From Symbiodinium natans (Eukaryota > Sar > Dinophyceae > Suessiales > Symbiodiniaceae), in the NCBI GenBank assembly GCA_905221605.1, contig CAJNDS010002301.1, positions 117,462-181,461 on the forward strand: 64,000 bases of DNA, given 5' to 3'. Made by a program: the position numbers and the translations under genes. The notes under the pieces were generated by a model that was not told where the DNA came from, did no database searches, and worked only from the letters and a program-made list of their open reading frames with translations. Position 1 is the stretch's first letter, and each line of letters starts with the position of its first letter. Below, piece after piece: positions 21,711 to 35,800 of the stretch.

Positions 21711-24700
21711 AGGTGCCCGGCCCATACAAGCCATCCACGAACTGTGGAATGATCATGCCATTGCACTACAAATAGAAAGCCGAACAGGAACCCAGGTGGC
21801 GCTTCTCAAACAAATTACTGCGCTGCTTATTTACGCCTGCCAGCTGCCTTGAAGCTCTTGCATCTGGCACGCCTTATCGGTTGGCCCGGCACTATGATGG
21901 GCTTTAACGGCCAAAGATGGGGATTTCTCTTCCGGAAAATCATGGCCTCCCAAGCTGACCGACATGTCAGGATTTCTTGGCTACAATGGCCTCGTGAACT
22001 CCCGACACAAATTTGCTGAAAGCTGAAACGCCCGACTGCAAGACAAGTTTCGCAGGCGATGCTTGGACTTGCCCTGCCAAGCTGCAGATGTTCAGCGGAT
22101 AAACGCGGAGGCGCTTTGGTAAGGAAGGTCTGCCCCAACCCAGATTAACAGACTCGACCAAGCTCTGCCTCCACATTTGATCTCTGCTTGGCCTATAGCA
22201 TTTTTCTTTGCTCTGCTGACACCGCAGTGCTGCTGACGCTGCTACATCGCAGCTGACTCCCTCTTCTTGTATCAAGGTCCCTGTACAACTGAACACTTCA
22301 ACCTCGAAAGTAGCTTGGCCTCGGGCTTGAGATCTGACATAAGGCGATATATCACGTGTGACCATCGTCTGTTATCCCATGTTCCAGGCCCCCGTTTCGC
22401 ATTCCAAAGGCCTCTGACCCTGCCAATGCTGTCCTAAGCCCAACCTCAACCCATGAGGCTGGCAGCCAGCACTCTTTCTAGCTCATGATGACAGGTATTC
22501 AACTACCTGCAAGATAGCCCTGAAACCACCAAAGACAATCAGGAAACTTGCCGTGCCTTTCCCTGACTTGAGAGACTCTCGGTGGAGGCATCTGAGTGCA
22601 ACTGAACATCAGCCGACGGCCGCCCTGAGCGCTCGGGTCTAGCATGTCTAGCTCCCTCTTTTGCAAGGCGGCCTCTGAGTCGTTAGGTTCTCATGCAGCT
22701 ACAATTCAGGACCGATGCGCAAGCAAAGGCGGGATGCTTTGCAGGCTGCATGGCAGAGGGCCTTCCGGCTTTGTAAGAATCTGGCCTTGCATGGCTCTCA
22801 GACACGACTTGTACTGCAAGACCTCTTGTCCAAGTACTCTTGAGGCCATGCCCGGACCAATCCAACCCGGATTCGGACTCCATAACCCAGCTACGAAGTG
22901 CCTCGCCTTTTGGTGCTGCCCCGCTTGGCATCCTGGGCTGTTTGTGGCCCAGTGCTTTGACTCTTGGGGAATGGCTACCAGTTGCATCTTCCGCTTGCAC
23001 TTAATCGGGTTAAGGCTTGCAGAACTGTGCGCGAGCTCGCCTCGTTCAAGGCTTTGAAATCCACTCAGCTGCTTTTTCCTGCACGCCTCTCTCGACTCTC
23101 GACTTTCATTGCCTCAGGGTGTGTCGGGCATTGTAAGTTTCGCCATGTCGCCGAGGTTTGTCACTCCTTTTGCGTTTCCTGCAATTCTGCCCCCCCCAAA
23201 CAAACTCAAGGATTTCAACTCGGTGTTCTTCTTGGGGAGTGTTAGGAGTTAGAGAGTGCAACTGCTCTTTGGCTCCTTTTCTTCCGACCACCAAGCTGCT
23301 GCACTGAAGAGCGGGACGGTCGGACTGGATCCGTGCAAACGTGCGCCATGGGGTTGGGCTAAGTCTGACTGGCTGTTTCGTTTCCTTCCGCCCAATCTGC
23401 CGAAACCTAGGTTTCGCACTTGGTTTAGGGTTATGGTCCTAAAGTCTGTTGCAGTCCACTGGCACAGGCACGTGCCTCGAGCTCTCCAGGGCCAGAACCA
23501 AATTTTCGTCGAAGCTCGTTTTCGGGAAAATCTGGAAAACGCGCGTGTGCAGCTACCAACACGTTCCGCAGACAACTAGGCGGCAAGTGCATCAACAACC
23601 AGTTGAACTTCCAAGAACGGTCTGATGCGATTAGCGCAGCTCAAACGAAACAAATATTCAAGGACGAAGAAAGCCCACAAACGGGAAAAGAATGGCTTCT
23701 AGGCAGTGGGTGCAATGAGAGGGCCAACAGAGTGGCGAACGAACCGGATTTTGATTGTACTACTCATACTCCTAGCAGCCTAGCTTTCACCGAGCAGGAC
23801 ATGCAGGAGCCTGAACATGAACGACCGTAACGACTGTGCTGCTCCATCTTGTGCCGATTTTTGCTCCGTGTCCGACAACGAGCAGTCCTGCAACACGTTT
23901 GGAAGTTAAGCAGCAACATCCCAGTTCGGCTTCTGCATATTCCCTGCTGTTTCCCTGGGCAACATCACAGTATTTCCGACGTGCACCCCTTGCCTATCCG
24001 AAGCCGCAAGGACACTCTGTCGGCCAAAGCGCTCGAAAACCAGCGTTTTTGTCGACAAGGCTGGCCTCGGCAATCACGTCGTGGGCCCTCTGCCCTCTGC
24101 AACGCAAGGTGTGGGGCTTGGTGTGGGTTTAGGCTTGCTCTGTAGCGACGCGTATTGGAAAGCAGGAGAAATAGGTAAAGCCACCCCAAGAGTTCAACAT
24201 TAGGCTGGCCTTAGTAATACTATGCGCCAAGGCTCCACGGCTTCCAGCAAATTTGTCAAGGCTTGAACCCTAAACTAGAACTGCCTGTAGCCCAGAATTC
24301 AGACTTAAAGCCTTCCCAGAGCAAATGCCTGGGTTCCTGCCTTTCCTCCGTGACTACTCCTGTTCATGAACCAGGAGACTCCTATCTTTACAGAATCCCC
24401 TAATCAATTTGATTGTGAAAGCTGAGCGCGAAGAGAAAAGACCTAGAACTCCCTATGTCCCTGGATCGAAATGCAAAGTACATGTTGGCCGCTGGAGAAT
24501 CTCATCGTCAACCTGCATCTCTGCACATCGCCGCGCTGCAAGCTCCCCAGTCCGACATGGAGCCGCACCACTCGCAAGCCCCCTTGCGTTGACGAGATGC
24601 ACTTTACGCGCCGATGGCTGCGACTTGATGGTGTAGATCTCCTCTGGGCCGCACACAAAGTTGCAAACATCATGGGAGTTCTAGGCTGTGTCTTTGAAGG

Positions 24701-24931
24701 CGCCCGTGCCTGGAAAAAGCCAGCTCAAGGGCCATTTGTTGCACAACATCCCATATGAATCCGGTGCATGTTGGGCATGTCCTCAGAGCCTTCATGCCAT
24801 TTCGGGGCATTGAAAGGGCGTTCAGGTCACTTGCCACAGTATGTTTTCGAGAGGCAGGTCGCTGTCTTTTGCTGGTGCACACGTGCCAAACCTTGCAAAG
24901 CTGTGTGTGCATGCGTGTCAACCCATCTCAC
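21711..24931. other. No gene recognised
   Basis: Short frames on both strands without recognised motifs. A C run occurs near 23191. Isolated telomere-like words occur near 23424 and 24263. Confidence 0.4.
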
Positions 24932-25064
24932 CCTGGATCTCTCTTTCGGGCCTCTCTGGTGTGACCATGTCCGTAAGATGTACCCAGGAGAAGCAAAAGC
25001 CCAGCAACAGGAAGTCCAGACACAGCAACAGCAGCAGCACGATGAAGCCAATAGTTGTGGTCAT
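24932..25064 (-). CDS. Possible first exon of a small membrane protein
   Basis: An ATG at 25064 opens a frame starting MTTTIGFIVLLLLLCLDFLL and continuing through LGFCFSWVHLT to a charged PERPERE segment. It ends at a canonical GTGAGA donor (24932/24931). The hydrophobic run of about 22 residues would be a signal anchor or transmembrane helix. I found no convincing next exon. The Leu run comes from CTG repeats, so this may be chance. Confidence 0.22.
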
Positions 25065-25639
25065 CCAAAGTCACCCAGGCCCCATCTGCCTTGGCAAATA
25101 ACACTCCCGGAAGCTCCTGCACAAGCGCCGCGTCGGCTTCTTTCTGGCCTGCAGGTGCAGAGATCAGAGCGTTGCTTGGGTGTGGAGCAGATGCCCATAT
25201 TTATGTCACTATGTTGACTGTGCAGGAGACGCAGCAATAGCGGTAGTAGGCCGTGAGAGTTGGAGGAAGAGAAGGAATGGCAGCAGCAGACAGCCGCCGC
25301 CGCCGCAGCAGCAGCAGCAGCAGTAGCAGGAGCAGTAGAAGGCACTGTCGTCTTTGTAGTACTTCAGCCGGTTACTCCGTCAGTCAGTCATACGCTGGAC
25401 TGCGTGTGGATGATTTCGCTTGGCCGTCCAGACATTGGAAAGCTCTACTCCTAGCAATGGACATCAATTCACGTCTCGATCCACCCACTCTCGGTTTCAG
25501 GTTGGAGGGCCCCAGGAATGCTTGCAGACAGGTGCAACTGGGTGGTCGAGTGGACTTCTCGGGGCTTTCCCCAAACAAAAGAAGGAAACGCAGTGCGAGC
25601 ACATGAGTAGCAGCATTGAAGTGCGCTCGATGTAGGAAT

Positions 25640-25769
25640 GTAGCAACAACAACCACTACCACTCACTACCACTACCCACTACCACTACCACCATCACCAC
25701 TTACTCTTACTCTTGCTCTTGCTCTTACTCTTACTCTTACTCTTACGATTCCTGTTACTACTACTACTG

Positions 25770-25856
<87 letters not shown>

Positions 25857-25888
25857 AACTACTGCTACTACTACTACTACTGCTACTG

Positions 25889-25933
<45 letters not shown>

Positions 25934-26138
25934 CTACTCCTACTCTTACTCCTACTACTACTACTACGACGACTACTACGCCGACTACTACAACGACTAC
26001 TACGACGACTACTACGACGACTACTACTACTGCTACTACTACTACGACGACTTCTACTACGACGACTACTACTACTGCTACTACTACTACTGCGACGACT
26101 ACTACTACTACTACTACCACTACTACTACTATTACTAT

Positions 26139-26219
<81 letters not shown>
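25640..26219 (+). repeat. CTA/CTC-type trinucleotide and hexanucleotide array
   Basis: The block starts with CACTAC and CTCTTG/CTCTTA units (25660-25745), then about 470 bp of (CTA)n with CTG, CGA and CTC variants. Long frames over it (poly Thr, Leu or Tyr on plus; poly Ser or Val on minus) are artefacts. Confidence 0.95.
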
Positions 26220-26308
26220 ACCCGCCAGGACCCACCCTTGGTCGTGCCTTCCGGATGAGATGCTCCCAGACCAACACCCCCGCCTCTTCGCTGCCAACTT
26301 TGTGACGC

Positions 26309-26362
26309 TAGTGTGTGTGTGTGTGTGCGCGTGTGTGTGCGCGCGCGTGCGCGCGTGCGCGG

Positions 26363-26398
<36 letters not shown>

Positions 26399-26458
26399 GC
26401 GTGCACGTGCGCGCGTGCGCGCGCGTGCGCGTGCGCGTGTGGGTGTGTGTGTGTGTGT
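26309..26458 (+). repeat. GT/GC alternating microsatellite
   Basis: (GT)n mixed with GCGC-rich units: alternating purine-pyrimidine DNA over about 150 bp, of a type that can form Z-DNA. Confidence 0.9.
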
Positions 26459-29280
26459 CACTTTGGATGCATACGATGTCCAAGTGAGGAAGGTGCACAA
26501 GCACGGAATATGCCCAGCTGCTGCACTCTTACTGGAGCTACATCTTGCCTGTAGTTTCGGCGAACAAGGAAAGGTTGATGCTTCCAGTTCCTGCGCTTGA
26601 GACCATGGGGTGTGAGGGTTCCAACATGTTCCAGCACTGGCATGCCTGAAGGCCTCAAAGGCTTTGATGGGTTTTGGTTTCCAAACTTGGACTGGAGGGA
26701 CCTGGTGTCCTACTTGCATCTTGGAGCAAAGACCAGAAGACCTCCTGGCAGCAAGCACTACATTTTGGTCACTCCGCAGGTACCGGCCATCGGTCCCAGA
26801 AGCTTTCGGGAACCTCGCAGGGATGCTGGGATTCGACGGCTTGCAAGGATCTCTCGTCTTACTTCTCCCCACGTCAAGCTTCCGAGAGCAGCGCTTGCAA
26901 CAGGTTTGGTATATCCATAGCCACAAACCCTCTGCCATTGCAATTTTCCCAGCATTGCAGCATTTGAGAGTCCACGTTGTATCTCTCCCCCCCAAACCAA
27001 TGCGAGCAAAGTAGATATCCTGATATACACAAACCGAAGAACCTTCACATCAACCCGTCCCGGGCCATCTCGCACCCTTTTTTCCCATCAACACGTGCGC
27101 CATCTAAACATATATGAATACGTCAGTCCTGAGTTTGGTCTCTAGGGGTGAGGCTAAAGACACATACCTGCGCATGAATGAGGGTGCCGCGCCTCGGACG
27201 AGACCACTGCAGCATGTAGCAAGTGCACGCCGGGCGGCGCTGTGTGCGCCTGGGAATCTGTCCACATTGATACTTGTGAGAGCTTACACAACGACCCTTC
27301 TTCGCAGATTCAGAAGCTTAGTGCAAGCATGAAATGCAACTTCCAGGTGCAGCACGTACGCTTGCATTTGCCTGAAAAGAAGATACCATGCAACATTAGC
27401 TGCATGACACGACCACAACTGTGCTGCCTGGTTTTGTGCAAGACGGAAACTTCGAGAAACAACAGCTGAAGCTGAGTACACGAGCAGTTCGCTCACCAAG
27501 AGATATGATGTGACAATGATGTGACACAAATTTCGGGGCCGGGGGGCGCTTAAATTCATGGAGTTATCTTTCAATCCGACTGGCCCAGAAAGGCTCAGGA
27601 GTATTCTTCGGATGGCGCCGAGAGAAATCAGCACGAGTTGATCATTCGTGGAAGCTCCAGCGTCTGATAACTTCTTGGCTTTCTTTCAAAGGGATCACGA
27701 ACTCCACTACTCCTTCAAGGCCCTTGACCGCACAATGCCACACAACTCAACTCGTCTTGCTAATAGTAGCAATTCATGGCAAGCAGTTGAGCATGCAAAA
27801 TGCTTTTTTGAGCGAAGTAATTCTCGACAGTGGGTGCCTCTGCTACCAAGGCAAATCAGAAATAGCAAGCGAAACCTTTTGTTTTGTGTGTCGTGTAAGT
27901 ATGAGCTGTTGCCACGGCGCTGCGATGATGGATTTGCGGGTCTTTTCCTGCAGCCGGATGATGTTCTCGCCTTAGCCACCAAAAGTGCGAGGCAAGACGC
28001 CTATTCTCAGTCGGATTTAACTCGACTCGGCCCTTGCATTTGCCTCCAGCGGCAGAGGCTTTTGAACGCGTGCCATCGCGAAAACGCAGTTCACAAAGAG
28101 GCCATTCGACTCTCTGCCGTTTGGCGGACAATGAAGCAATGCGGTACGACAGCTGCATGGAGTACGTGTTATAGGTCTTGGTCGATTGCTTTTCCGTAAA
28201 CACCTCCCATCAAGGGAACCTGAGCGAGTGGCCAAATTCACAGCTGAACAAACGACAACCGGCTACACCATGAGATTATGGTCACGTGAGACGCCATTTT
28301 GAATGGGCATTGAAAACACTGTCGAGCCGAACTTTCCCAATTGGGAGGTACCACAAGAGCCAAGAAAAATCCTGTGGTACAGTCATTCGGCCTGTGAAGT
28401 GATCTGTGCCCAAAGCCTGCAGGCTTCAAGCCTCATGTCATTGTCAGGCCCCGATGCCGTGATCAGACCCTTTCCTTGAGGATCGTTCCGGCACTTAAGA
28501 AGGCAGCAGCAAGGCTACCACATTTTTGGCCTCAGGTCTGCAACTGTACAAAGAAACGTTCGAGAAGTGCTTCGAGTTCGGAAACATCTTCCCTTCAAGC
28601 CCACACGTTCCGATCCACCGGCTGTCCAAGAGCTGCGCCTTACCTTGGTGGCTGCTACGGCCATGATGCGCATGCCTCCCCCCTTCATCACAGATGTTCG
28701 AAATGATTGCTCAACACTAGCCATGGCTATGAACAGCCTCCGTCATAAAAAACGCATGTACCGTGAATGGCCCATGCTGTCCAGGCACGGCATTTTCTCA
28801 TACCTGGCGCCTCCCGGTCTGGTTGGCGAGTCCTCCCGGGACTTTCCATCCTTGCCTTCAATGCCCCACTGCTCCTTAGATGGGTTTGCGCATCGATTAC
28901 TGACGACGAGCAGCGCAGCGACCTCGCGAAACTTGTGGCAGCTTCACACATTGAAAGAATGCCGAAACGGCGGTTCCCTCGGACACCTAGGGACTTAGCC
29001 AAAGCGCCGCCGGATTTTCCCAAGGACTTTCCCGAAACGACGGTCTGGTGTTCGACCTCTCCGGCACATCGCCTCGGTGCTACCTAGACCTCTAACTATA
29101 GTGCCACGTTTTGGGGTACCGAGTTTTGTGGCTATTCTACTCATATAACGTGAACAACTGGGTCGTCGCGCATGGATGCGCATGGTGTGTAGCGTTCGGC
29201 TGTTCACGAAACTCCCTAGAACGCATACGAAAGGTCTCAAGATCGCATATTGTGGAAAGCAACTAATGAAATGAAAGTCG
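26459..29280. other. No gene recognised
   Basis: Lies downstream (minus strand) of channel copy A. Its C-terminal exons may lie in the first few hundred bases below 29280, but I cannot place them. A plus-strand frame at 28567-28998 is fairly long but matches nothing I know. Confidence 0.4.
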
Positions 29281-29284
29281 CCTG

Positions 29285-32167
29285 GACCACGGTAGCTCAT
29301 TCGCATGAGCGCTCGCAACTTTGCATCTAACTGCTTGACATCCGAATGCAGAGCGAAAGTATCGATGGCCCTTGCAGGCCCTTTGCAGCGCATGATGCCG
29401 TTGATAAACTCTTCTAAAGTTACCATGCCATCGCCATTGTCAAGAAGATTAAATAGAGCTGCGCTCTCTTGGACATCTATCTCCAGGGTGGAGAAGTAAG
29501 CCTTGACCTTGGGGTTGGCCAAGATCTCAGCCAAGCGCTTCTCCGTCAAGACATGTTTGTCCTGCCCGCCATCCTCGATGATGGCATGGAACACAGCCTC
29601 CAATCGCTCGACATACACCGCCCTCTTGCGCATGCGGTCAAGAACAAGATGCTGGGCGTCATTGTTGGCTTCATCCAGCGTGTCCTTGCAGAAGGGTTTC
29701 GTTGCACATGTACTACACCCAGTTGGACATCGGAACTGCGCTTTCCTTGAATCACTGCTCAACTCGTCTCGTCAGCAGACTCTACAGTAATCCGCACGAT
29801 GGAAAAGAACTCCCGCATTGCAAGATCCCTGAATCTAAGATTGATCACTGGCAGTCACTGGCAGTCTTAACTTGAGATGCTCCAAGGCTGAAGCGCTTGT
29901 TGTGGCATCCCGCCTTCAGGAAGATCGCCGAAATTACTCTGATAACCGCGAAAACAATGACAGTGATATACAGGAGATAGAAGATCACGAAGGCGTGACT
30001 GACCTTGTCCAGCACTGGACGTACATTCGTAGGCCAGTTTCCTGCGGTACGCGCTGCTTCGTCCGTTTCAGTGTGTTCGATTTATCCTTGCAATCTGAGA
30101 TGGAAGGTGGGGCTTAGATTGGACTGTTGAATTGAGTTCTGCTAGTAGCTGCTACTATACCCTTTTTGTTTGGGGCGAGCATGTGTGCCGCCTGCAAATG
30201 TGATCTCGTACAGGGTATACGTCGCCCGATAGGTCGTGCCATATCGCTCCCATATCCATTTTCTGTCGGCCACACTGTGGGCTCCATCCCTGATGTAATC
30301 CTGCAAGAGGTTGCCCAAGATCAAGGCACCCATGCACATGAACACTGCCAGCAGCAGCATTGACCAACACAGGGATGGCAGGCAGCATTGGCAAGCCTGA
30401 GCTGTACATGGTCGACACAACGCCACTACCAAAAATAGAGCCCACTCCTGCGAGCTGTCAAGACCCCACCCCCCAGCACTTCCGAAATTGAAGACCGAGC
30501 TGTCTCCAACGCATCCTTTTATCACATCCTTTTTCAAAGAATTGCATTGCTGCTTTCGAAAAGCCAGAAGCCACTAATTGGCAAGCACAACAGCCTCTCA
30601 AGACAAGCAGCTTTGACAAGCATGCGCAGCCCAGGAGAAAATCGGAAGCTTCGAACCATGCGAATGGCCCGGAAAGCTTTCAGGGCAGACACGAACCGGA
30701 GAGTAACCATGTCCTGCGCGGTCTGCTCACCTCCCAGGGATCTCGTGGTTTCATGGGGGGTGAATGAGGAGCGCTGTCAAAACCAATTGGAGAAGCAATC
30801 GACAAAGAAACGCTGCTGTCGAACATAACCAATCCATTTCAATGGATTCCAGCAACTGAACCCCGGCAATCTCTAGAATCAGCAATTGAAGGGGTTTTCA
30901 TGGTTTGCAGCCAGCCTGCAAGACATTGCAACAGCAATGATTTGGCAACGCGCCATCAAAAGGACTGGATCAAGAACAATGTTGTGGCAAGGTGCCCTCA
31001 AAAACCTTCGAACAAACATAATCTTGCTCGCCTTCCCAGCATGAAGCTGTAACCTTCCGCCTGCAGGTCCAGCTGTTCCATACTAGACACACATGTCGTT
31101 CTTGCAGCCTTGTCAGAAGTTTGCCTGACTTGAAGAACGCAAGTGCTTCTCGGGGTCAGCTTCGGAATGTTGTGTGTGTTTTTGTTGGCCTTGAAGTCCT
31201 GCTTTGTTCGTTCGCTTGGTTCCCTCTGCCTCCGGAATGTCCCCGTTTGGACCCAATGTGACTTGCAACTATGGGACCTCCTCCCGTAGCTTGCAAGCTA
31301 ATTGCAAGGTCGACCATGCCGCCGGCGACCAAGATGAAGTCGAGCCAGTTGGCGATGTCCTGTCTCCAGTGGGGGCGGCTTCTAGGCCTCGTAGCTCGGT
31401 AGCTTAAGGAGCCTTCGCATGGGAGGCAGGGGGCACAACGAAGCTAAAACAACACACAACCAGAATCCCTCTTGTCCAAGCGGAAACTGATTCGACAATT
31501 CAAAAACCTCAGTTAACGGCAATGTATACGTATCACCAATGCTTGTATGCTTGCAGTCCTTGAGGAAGTAGCATCTTTCCAGACATATTCGGATCAGGAG
31601 CTCCACCAAAAACACGAACACAAATCTTGGTTAGAATTAGCTAAGGCATGACGTGTTGTGACAGTGTTGTGGTTCAATGTCAATTGACAACCGATGCACA
31701 AAGAACATGCAGTCAAGTCACATCGTGTCTATGACTTGGAACGTCGGCATCAAAGTCTCAAAGTTCTCTCCGTCTGGAAGGCCCAGCTCAAAAGCCAACT
31801 GCCTGCCCTCCAGTTCCAGCTGAACCATGAGGAGGATAGAGTTCAAGAGGACGAGGCCCCCAGCTATGTGGTCCAGGTAGTGTTTGAATTGCCGCATCAC
31901 CACCGTCCCGTTCCTTGACGGCGCCTGGACCTCTGCGCCGTTGAGCAAGTCGGTCATGGTATTGTTTCCTGGGCTGCGAACATGCTGAAAGCTGCGGTCG
32001 GCCAGAATTCAACCAAGCCCTTTCATCTTGATTCAGTCCCTAACAATACTCCCCAAAACAGCCAAACATAAAGTGTCCCTCATGGGCGGCCAGCGTCTTT
32101 GCTTACCCTTCGAAGTATCAGTGTCTTTGCGATCCTTCTTGCGCTTTCTCTTGTCGTTGCCGTCATC
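29285..32167 (-). CDS. Voltage-gated cation channel with EF-hand, copy A
   Basis: One six-helix channel unit spread over at least seven exons. Exon 32167-32107 is Lys-rich (DDGNDKRKRKKDRKDTDTSK). Exon from 31968 holds S1 (HYLDHIAGGLVLLNSILLMV). S2 (VFLVELLIRICLERC) lies near 31620-31545, and S3 (WLDFILVAGGMVDL) near 31370-31310. Exon 30713-30612 carries the S4 sensor with Arg spaced every three residues (RAIRMVRSFRF). Exon 30396-30192 holds S5 and the pore (TYRATYTLYEITFAG). Exon 30041-29914 holds S6. Exon 29684-about 29285 holds the C-terminal helix and an EF-hand-like loop (NGDGMVTLEEF). Three delimited introns are GC-AG with AG|G acceptors. The acidic pore residue (YEITFAGNW) suggests a Na+ or Ca2+ selective plasma-membrane channel; ion choice is inference. 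The N- and C-termini and the S1-S3 boundaries are not fixed. Confidence 0.75.
29685..29913 (-). other. GC-AG intron of channel copy A, absent from copy B
   Basis: A 229-nt intron after S6: donor AAG|GCGGG and acceptor TGCAAG|GACACG. Phase 0. Copy B reads straight through at this site. Confidence 0.7.
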
Positions 32168-32544
32168 CTGGCGATGGTGGCAATGTGGGCACTGATTTCA
32201 ACACGGCTCCTCGACACAAGATGGTTGATTTATGCGGCATCTCGGTGGCTCCCCCCGGACCCTCATCCGATGCAAAAGCCAAAAGGCCTTGCCAACACTG
32301 TTCGAAATTTCTGTTTCGTGAGTATCGTGGTCAGCAAAGTTGAAAGAACCTCAGGCAACCTTGCGAGACTTGGCATCTTCTGACTGCTGGCACGGCAAGT
32401 ACCAGACAGACTTTTCGTCTCTGCACCCAAAACCCAAATGCGACGCTGTTCAAAGCTCGAGGGATACCACTGCGCCTGGGACTCGCCCGGGGATGCACTT
32501 GGCGAAGCGCCGGAGTCCACGTCAGAGTTCCTGATGGGCATGTT
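32168..32544. other. Upstream side of channel copy A
   Basis: Probably holds the 5' part of the minus-strand channel gene, but I could not delimit a first exon. Confidence 0.3.
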
Positions 32545-32592
32545 CACCCTGTTCACCCTGTTCACCCTAAACCCTGAACGCTAAATCCTAAC
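32545..32592 (-). repeat. GTTCACCCT triplet and telomere-like words
   Basis: Three tandem copies of GTTCACCCT followed directly by CCCTAAACCCTGAACGC-type telomere-like sequence. Confidence 0.7.
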
Positions 32593-32620
32593 CCAACCCT
32601 TCCCCCCGTGCCAAATTTTC

Positions 32621-32884
32621 TGACGCCACCCCCCCCCCCGCCCTGTGGGACCCCCCCCAATCCCTTGGAGGAGCTGCAAAAACCGATGCCGTGGAGGGTC
32701 CCGCTTGTCGGTGGCTCCTACAGGGGAGTGCCTCAAAAAACCCCCCCCCCCCCACCCCCCCCCCCCCCCCCCCCCCACCCCCCCCCCCCCCCCCCACACC
32801 CCCCCCCCCACACCCCCCCCCCACCCCCCCCCCACCCCCCCCCCCCCACCCCCCCCCCCCCCCCACCCCCCCCCCCCCCCCCCC
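32621..32884 (+). repeat. Poly-C tracts with A interruptions
   Basis: Several C runs of 8-17 residues broken by single A, densest at 32739-32884. On the minus strand this is a G-tract array able to form G-quadruplexes. Proline-rich (plus) and glycine-rich (minus) frames across it are artefacts. Confidence 0.9.
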
Positions 32885-35800
32885 ACCCGCTCTGCCCTTC
32901 CTCCCTTTTTTTGCGAAACCCTCTTTCCTCCTTTCCTGTCCTGGGGCCGGCCCGGCTGCCGAGGCGGCGCGCGCAAGCGTTTACAATTAGCAATATCTGA
33001 TCGTGTCTGGGGGTACAGTTTGGGCTGTTTGGGAGCAGCGCAGCGATGCGTCGCTAAAGCACATCTTTGCAGAACTGAACCATCACCTGCTGGCTTCGAG
33101 AAAAGCTTTTATTTACTGTGCGCCAGAAGCAAGGAGCACGACCCCTGCAAAGTAGAACATGCTGTCAGGAATGCAAAGTATACAGCAAGAACACGCAATT
33201 CTGAGCAATAAATTCTGCAGACTTCAAACTCAAAGACGCTTAGCACTGCAATATGAACGCGGGGCGAAACGTTCTCAAAATCTCAATCCCTGCCGTCCCT
33301 CATTCCTGTATCATCCTGTAGCCAAGGGTCAAGGAGTCCGACGCGTCTGAAGACTCCCGAGGAAACTCGCCCTTGGATGCACAACGATGCAGCACACCTC
33401 ACAGCCTACAGAGCTTACCGGGGCCTGTACTGTGCAGTCCTACATTAGTAACATGCGCACAAAATCCGAATGCTTGGAGAAACTAGTGGCGCATCCGGTA
33501 TGCTTTGCTTGGAACAATGTGTGACCTTCGCTGTGTCGTACCTGCTTCGGCTTGATGCTTGCGACTTGTTTGTTAGTGTGGTGGCAGCATGACTTTGTAA
33601 GGCATTGTAAGGGTTCACCCATGGTGGCACTCTCCCGACAGAGTCGCTGAACAAGTCTCTGAAAGTTACGCCTTGAGGGCCACCTGATGCCTCCTGTTCG
33701 GTCCGCCAGGTGAATTCTAACAGCGCGTCCAGTCTTTGATAGATCCGATTGCAACTCCAACCTGAGATCTTTTTTTTGCCAGGATCCGTCGGAACTCAAT
33801 AAACTCAGGGGTTCTACATGATTCTACGGGTCTAATGCAAGTGTGGCACTTCTGGCATCGTGACTCCCGCGACGACCTGCTCGGCCAGTCTTTCACCTCA
33901 GGGCCAAATGCAAAGCGAGCTTTACCCTTCTAATACATTTGCTTCCAACCAACTTTATACATATATATATATATATGTGTAATACATGACCTTTTGCAAT
34001 ACCACATGCTCCAAAAAATGGGAGTTCAACTTTAATATATTGTGTTGTAATTCTTGTTATTTCGTGTGGCACAGTTGATGACATTCTTGTTTAGAGGCTC
34101 TGCAAAGAGAATCAAGAAGGAGTCACACCACATCTCTGTTGTGATGGCCTGAAGGTGGTCAATTCTAGCTTGGGGCTTCCGACATTGGGTTTCGCCACTT
34201 GTTCTCTACATACCCGAAGGCTTCTGTCAAGTCGAAGTCGAGGAGGCATTTCCCCTGCAACTGTGCCGCTATTGAAAGAACCATCGACAACTCTGCTCTG
34301 AGACTCACGCGATTGGCACGGATCACGCTCTCTTCCTGAAGTGCTGAGAAACGTTGTGACTGCCATTGTGCTAGACCCCAGGGCATATCCGTCGCAAGAC
34401 TGATTGAACCCAGCTATGACGGCGTGGTGATGTGTGCCGCGCTGTGGTTGTGCTTGGGATTTCTGCAAGACAGGGGTTGTGAGGGAGGAGGAACGTTTGC
34501 ATGCAAACCAAACAATTGGTATTTCCATAGCGGCAGCGTGCTCCCTGTTTGTATGCCTCTACTCCACTGCAAAACCCGGAACTACAAAAGGTCTTTGCGG
34601 GAAGCTATCGAAAGTATCAAAAACTTCTACATTTTCAGCCACTTGCGGCAGACCTAAGTGCAAGGCCACTGGCTGCTCTAGCCGGCTGTAAGGTACGCAA
34701 GATCTTGAAAAACAGCCCAGCATCGAGAGCCGCAAAGGAGTTGAGCAGGGCCACATCCCAGGCAGCGCGCTGCTGGTCTGCAAGCTTCCTTAGCAGCTGA
34801 AGGTCTGAAGGGGTTGCTGAGTTTGGTGACGCTTCGAAGGTTTCGGGCTGGGTTTCCCACTCAGCTACATGTCACGCCCAAGCCTACATAAAGAGAACGG
34901 CAAATGCCCACAAAGAGGTACGTATTGCACAATGTGCAGGCTGTGCAGAGGACTAACGAGTAATTAGTGTGCCCCAAGCACAAGATGGAGGCTTCCTTGC
35001 ATAGGTGTCAAAGTCGCAACTGAAGTGTTTACATGCGATCTATAGAGGCTCTGACGATCCATCCGAGTGGGCTGCTCCCGAATTCTGAGTGAGGGTTGTC
35101 TTCAAGCTGCTATGTTTGTAATGGATATGCTTTCTGGCCCCACGGCACACGTGCAATTTTCACTTTCTGCTTTGGGAAGTCTTTGGCAAGTCAAGCCGCA
35201 AAAGCTCCTGGTACAACACTAAACACTCTCAGGGGCACTAGGTGAAAAAGCCAGCTCTGCCCCGAGACGTAAGCTGGAGCCTACAGGCCTGAAGAAAATA
35301 CCCAACAATACCCAAAAACACCCAACAACACCCAACAACACCCAACCATCCTGGAGCAGCTCGCAATCAAGCAAACGCAAGCGTCTGCAACTGGCGCTGC
35401 TGCTTCCCAAGGGCTTCGATCAGCTCCTCTTTACTCAAGGTGTGGCTGGTGGCGTCTGAAGCTGGTCTAGATTCAAAGGGTGGCTATACACAACCAACAG
35501 TCCAAGGCACTCCGAACCCTCCCAAAGTCTAGGCAGCCTGTTCAGTGCATACCGAGTAGGCAGCACGTGGTTGCTAAGAGGCTTGTTGTTGCATCCGCCT
35601 GTCCAGGTGTGAATGCTCTCGTTACCTCAAGAGTTCTGCCTTCTACTTTATGCAGGAGGTCATACTGAGACTTGCTTCCTGCAACTTTCACGACATTTAG
35701 CCACGGACTTGTGACGTGAGCCTTTCATACAGGAGGCAATGTTATTGCTACAATCATTCAGCTGCTAGTTGGCTGCTACGTCCTCCGTTGCTTGGTCCAG

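Noticed and set aside
25616-26504. Long Leu-, Thr-, Tyr-, Ser- or Val-run frames
   Set aside because: Artefacts of the CTA/CTC array.
28567-28998. Plus-strand 143-codon frame as a gene
   Set aside because: Reasonable composition but no recognised motif, no paralogue in the window, and orientation opposite to its neighbours; left unannotated.
32581-33211. Proline-rich and glycine-rich frames
   Set aside because: Translations of poly-C/poly-G tracts; the short flanks have no motif.
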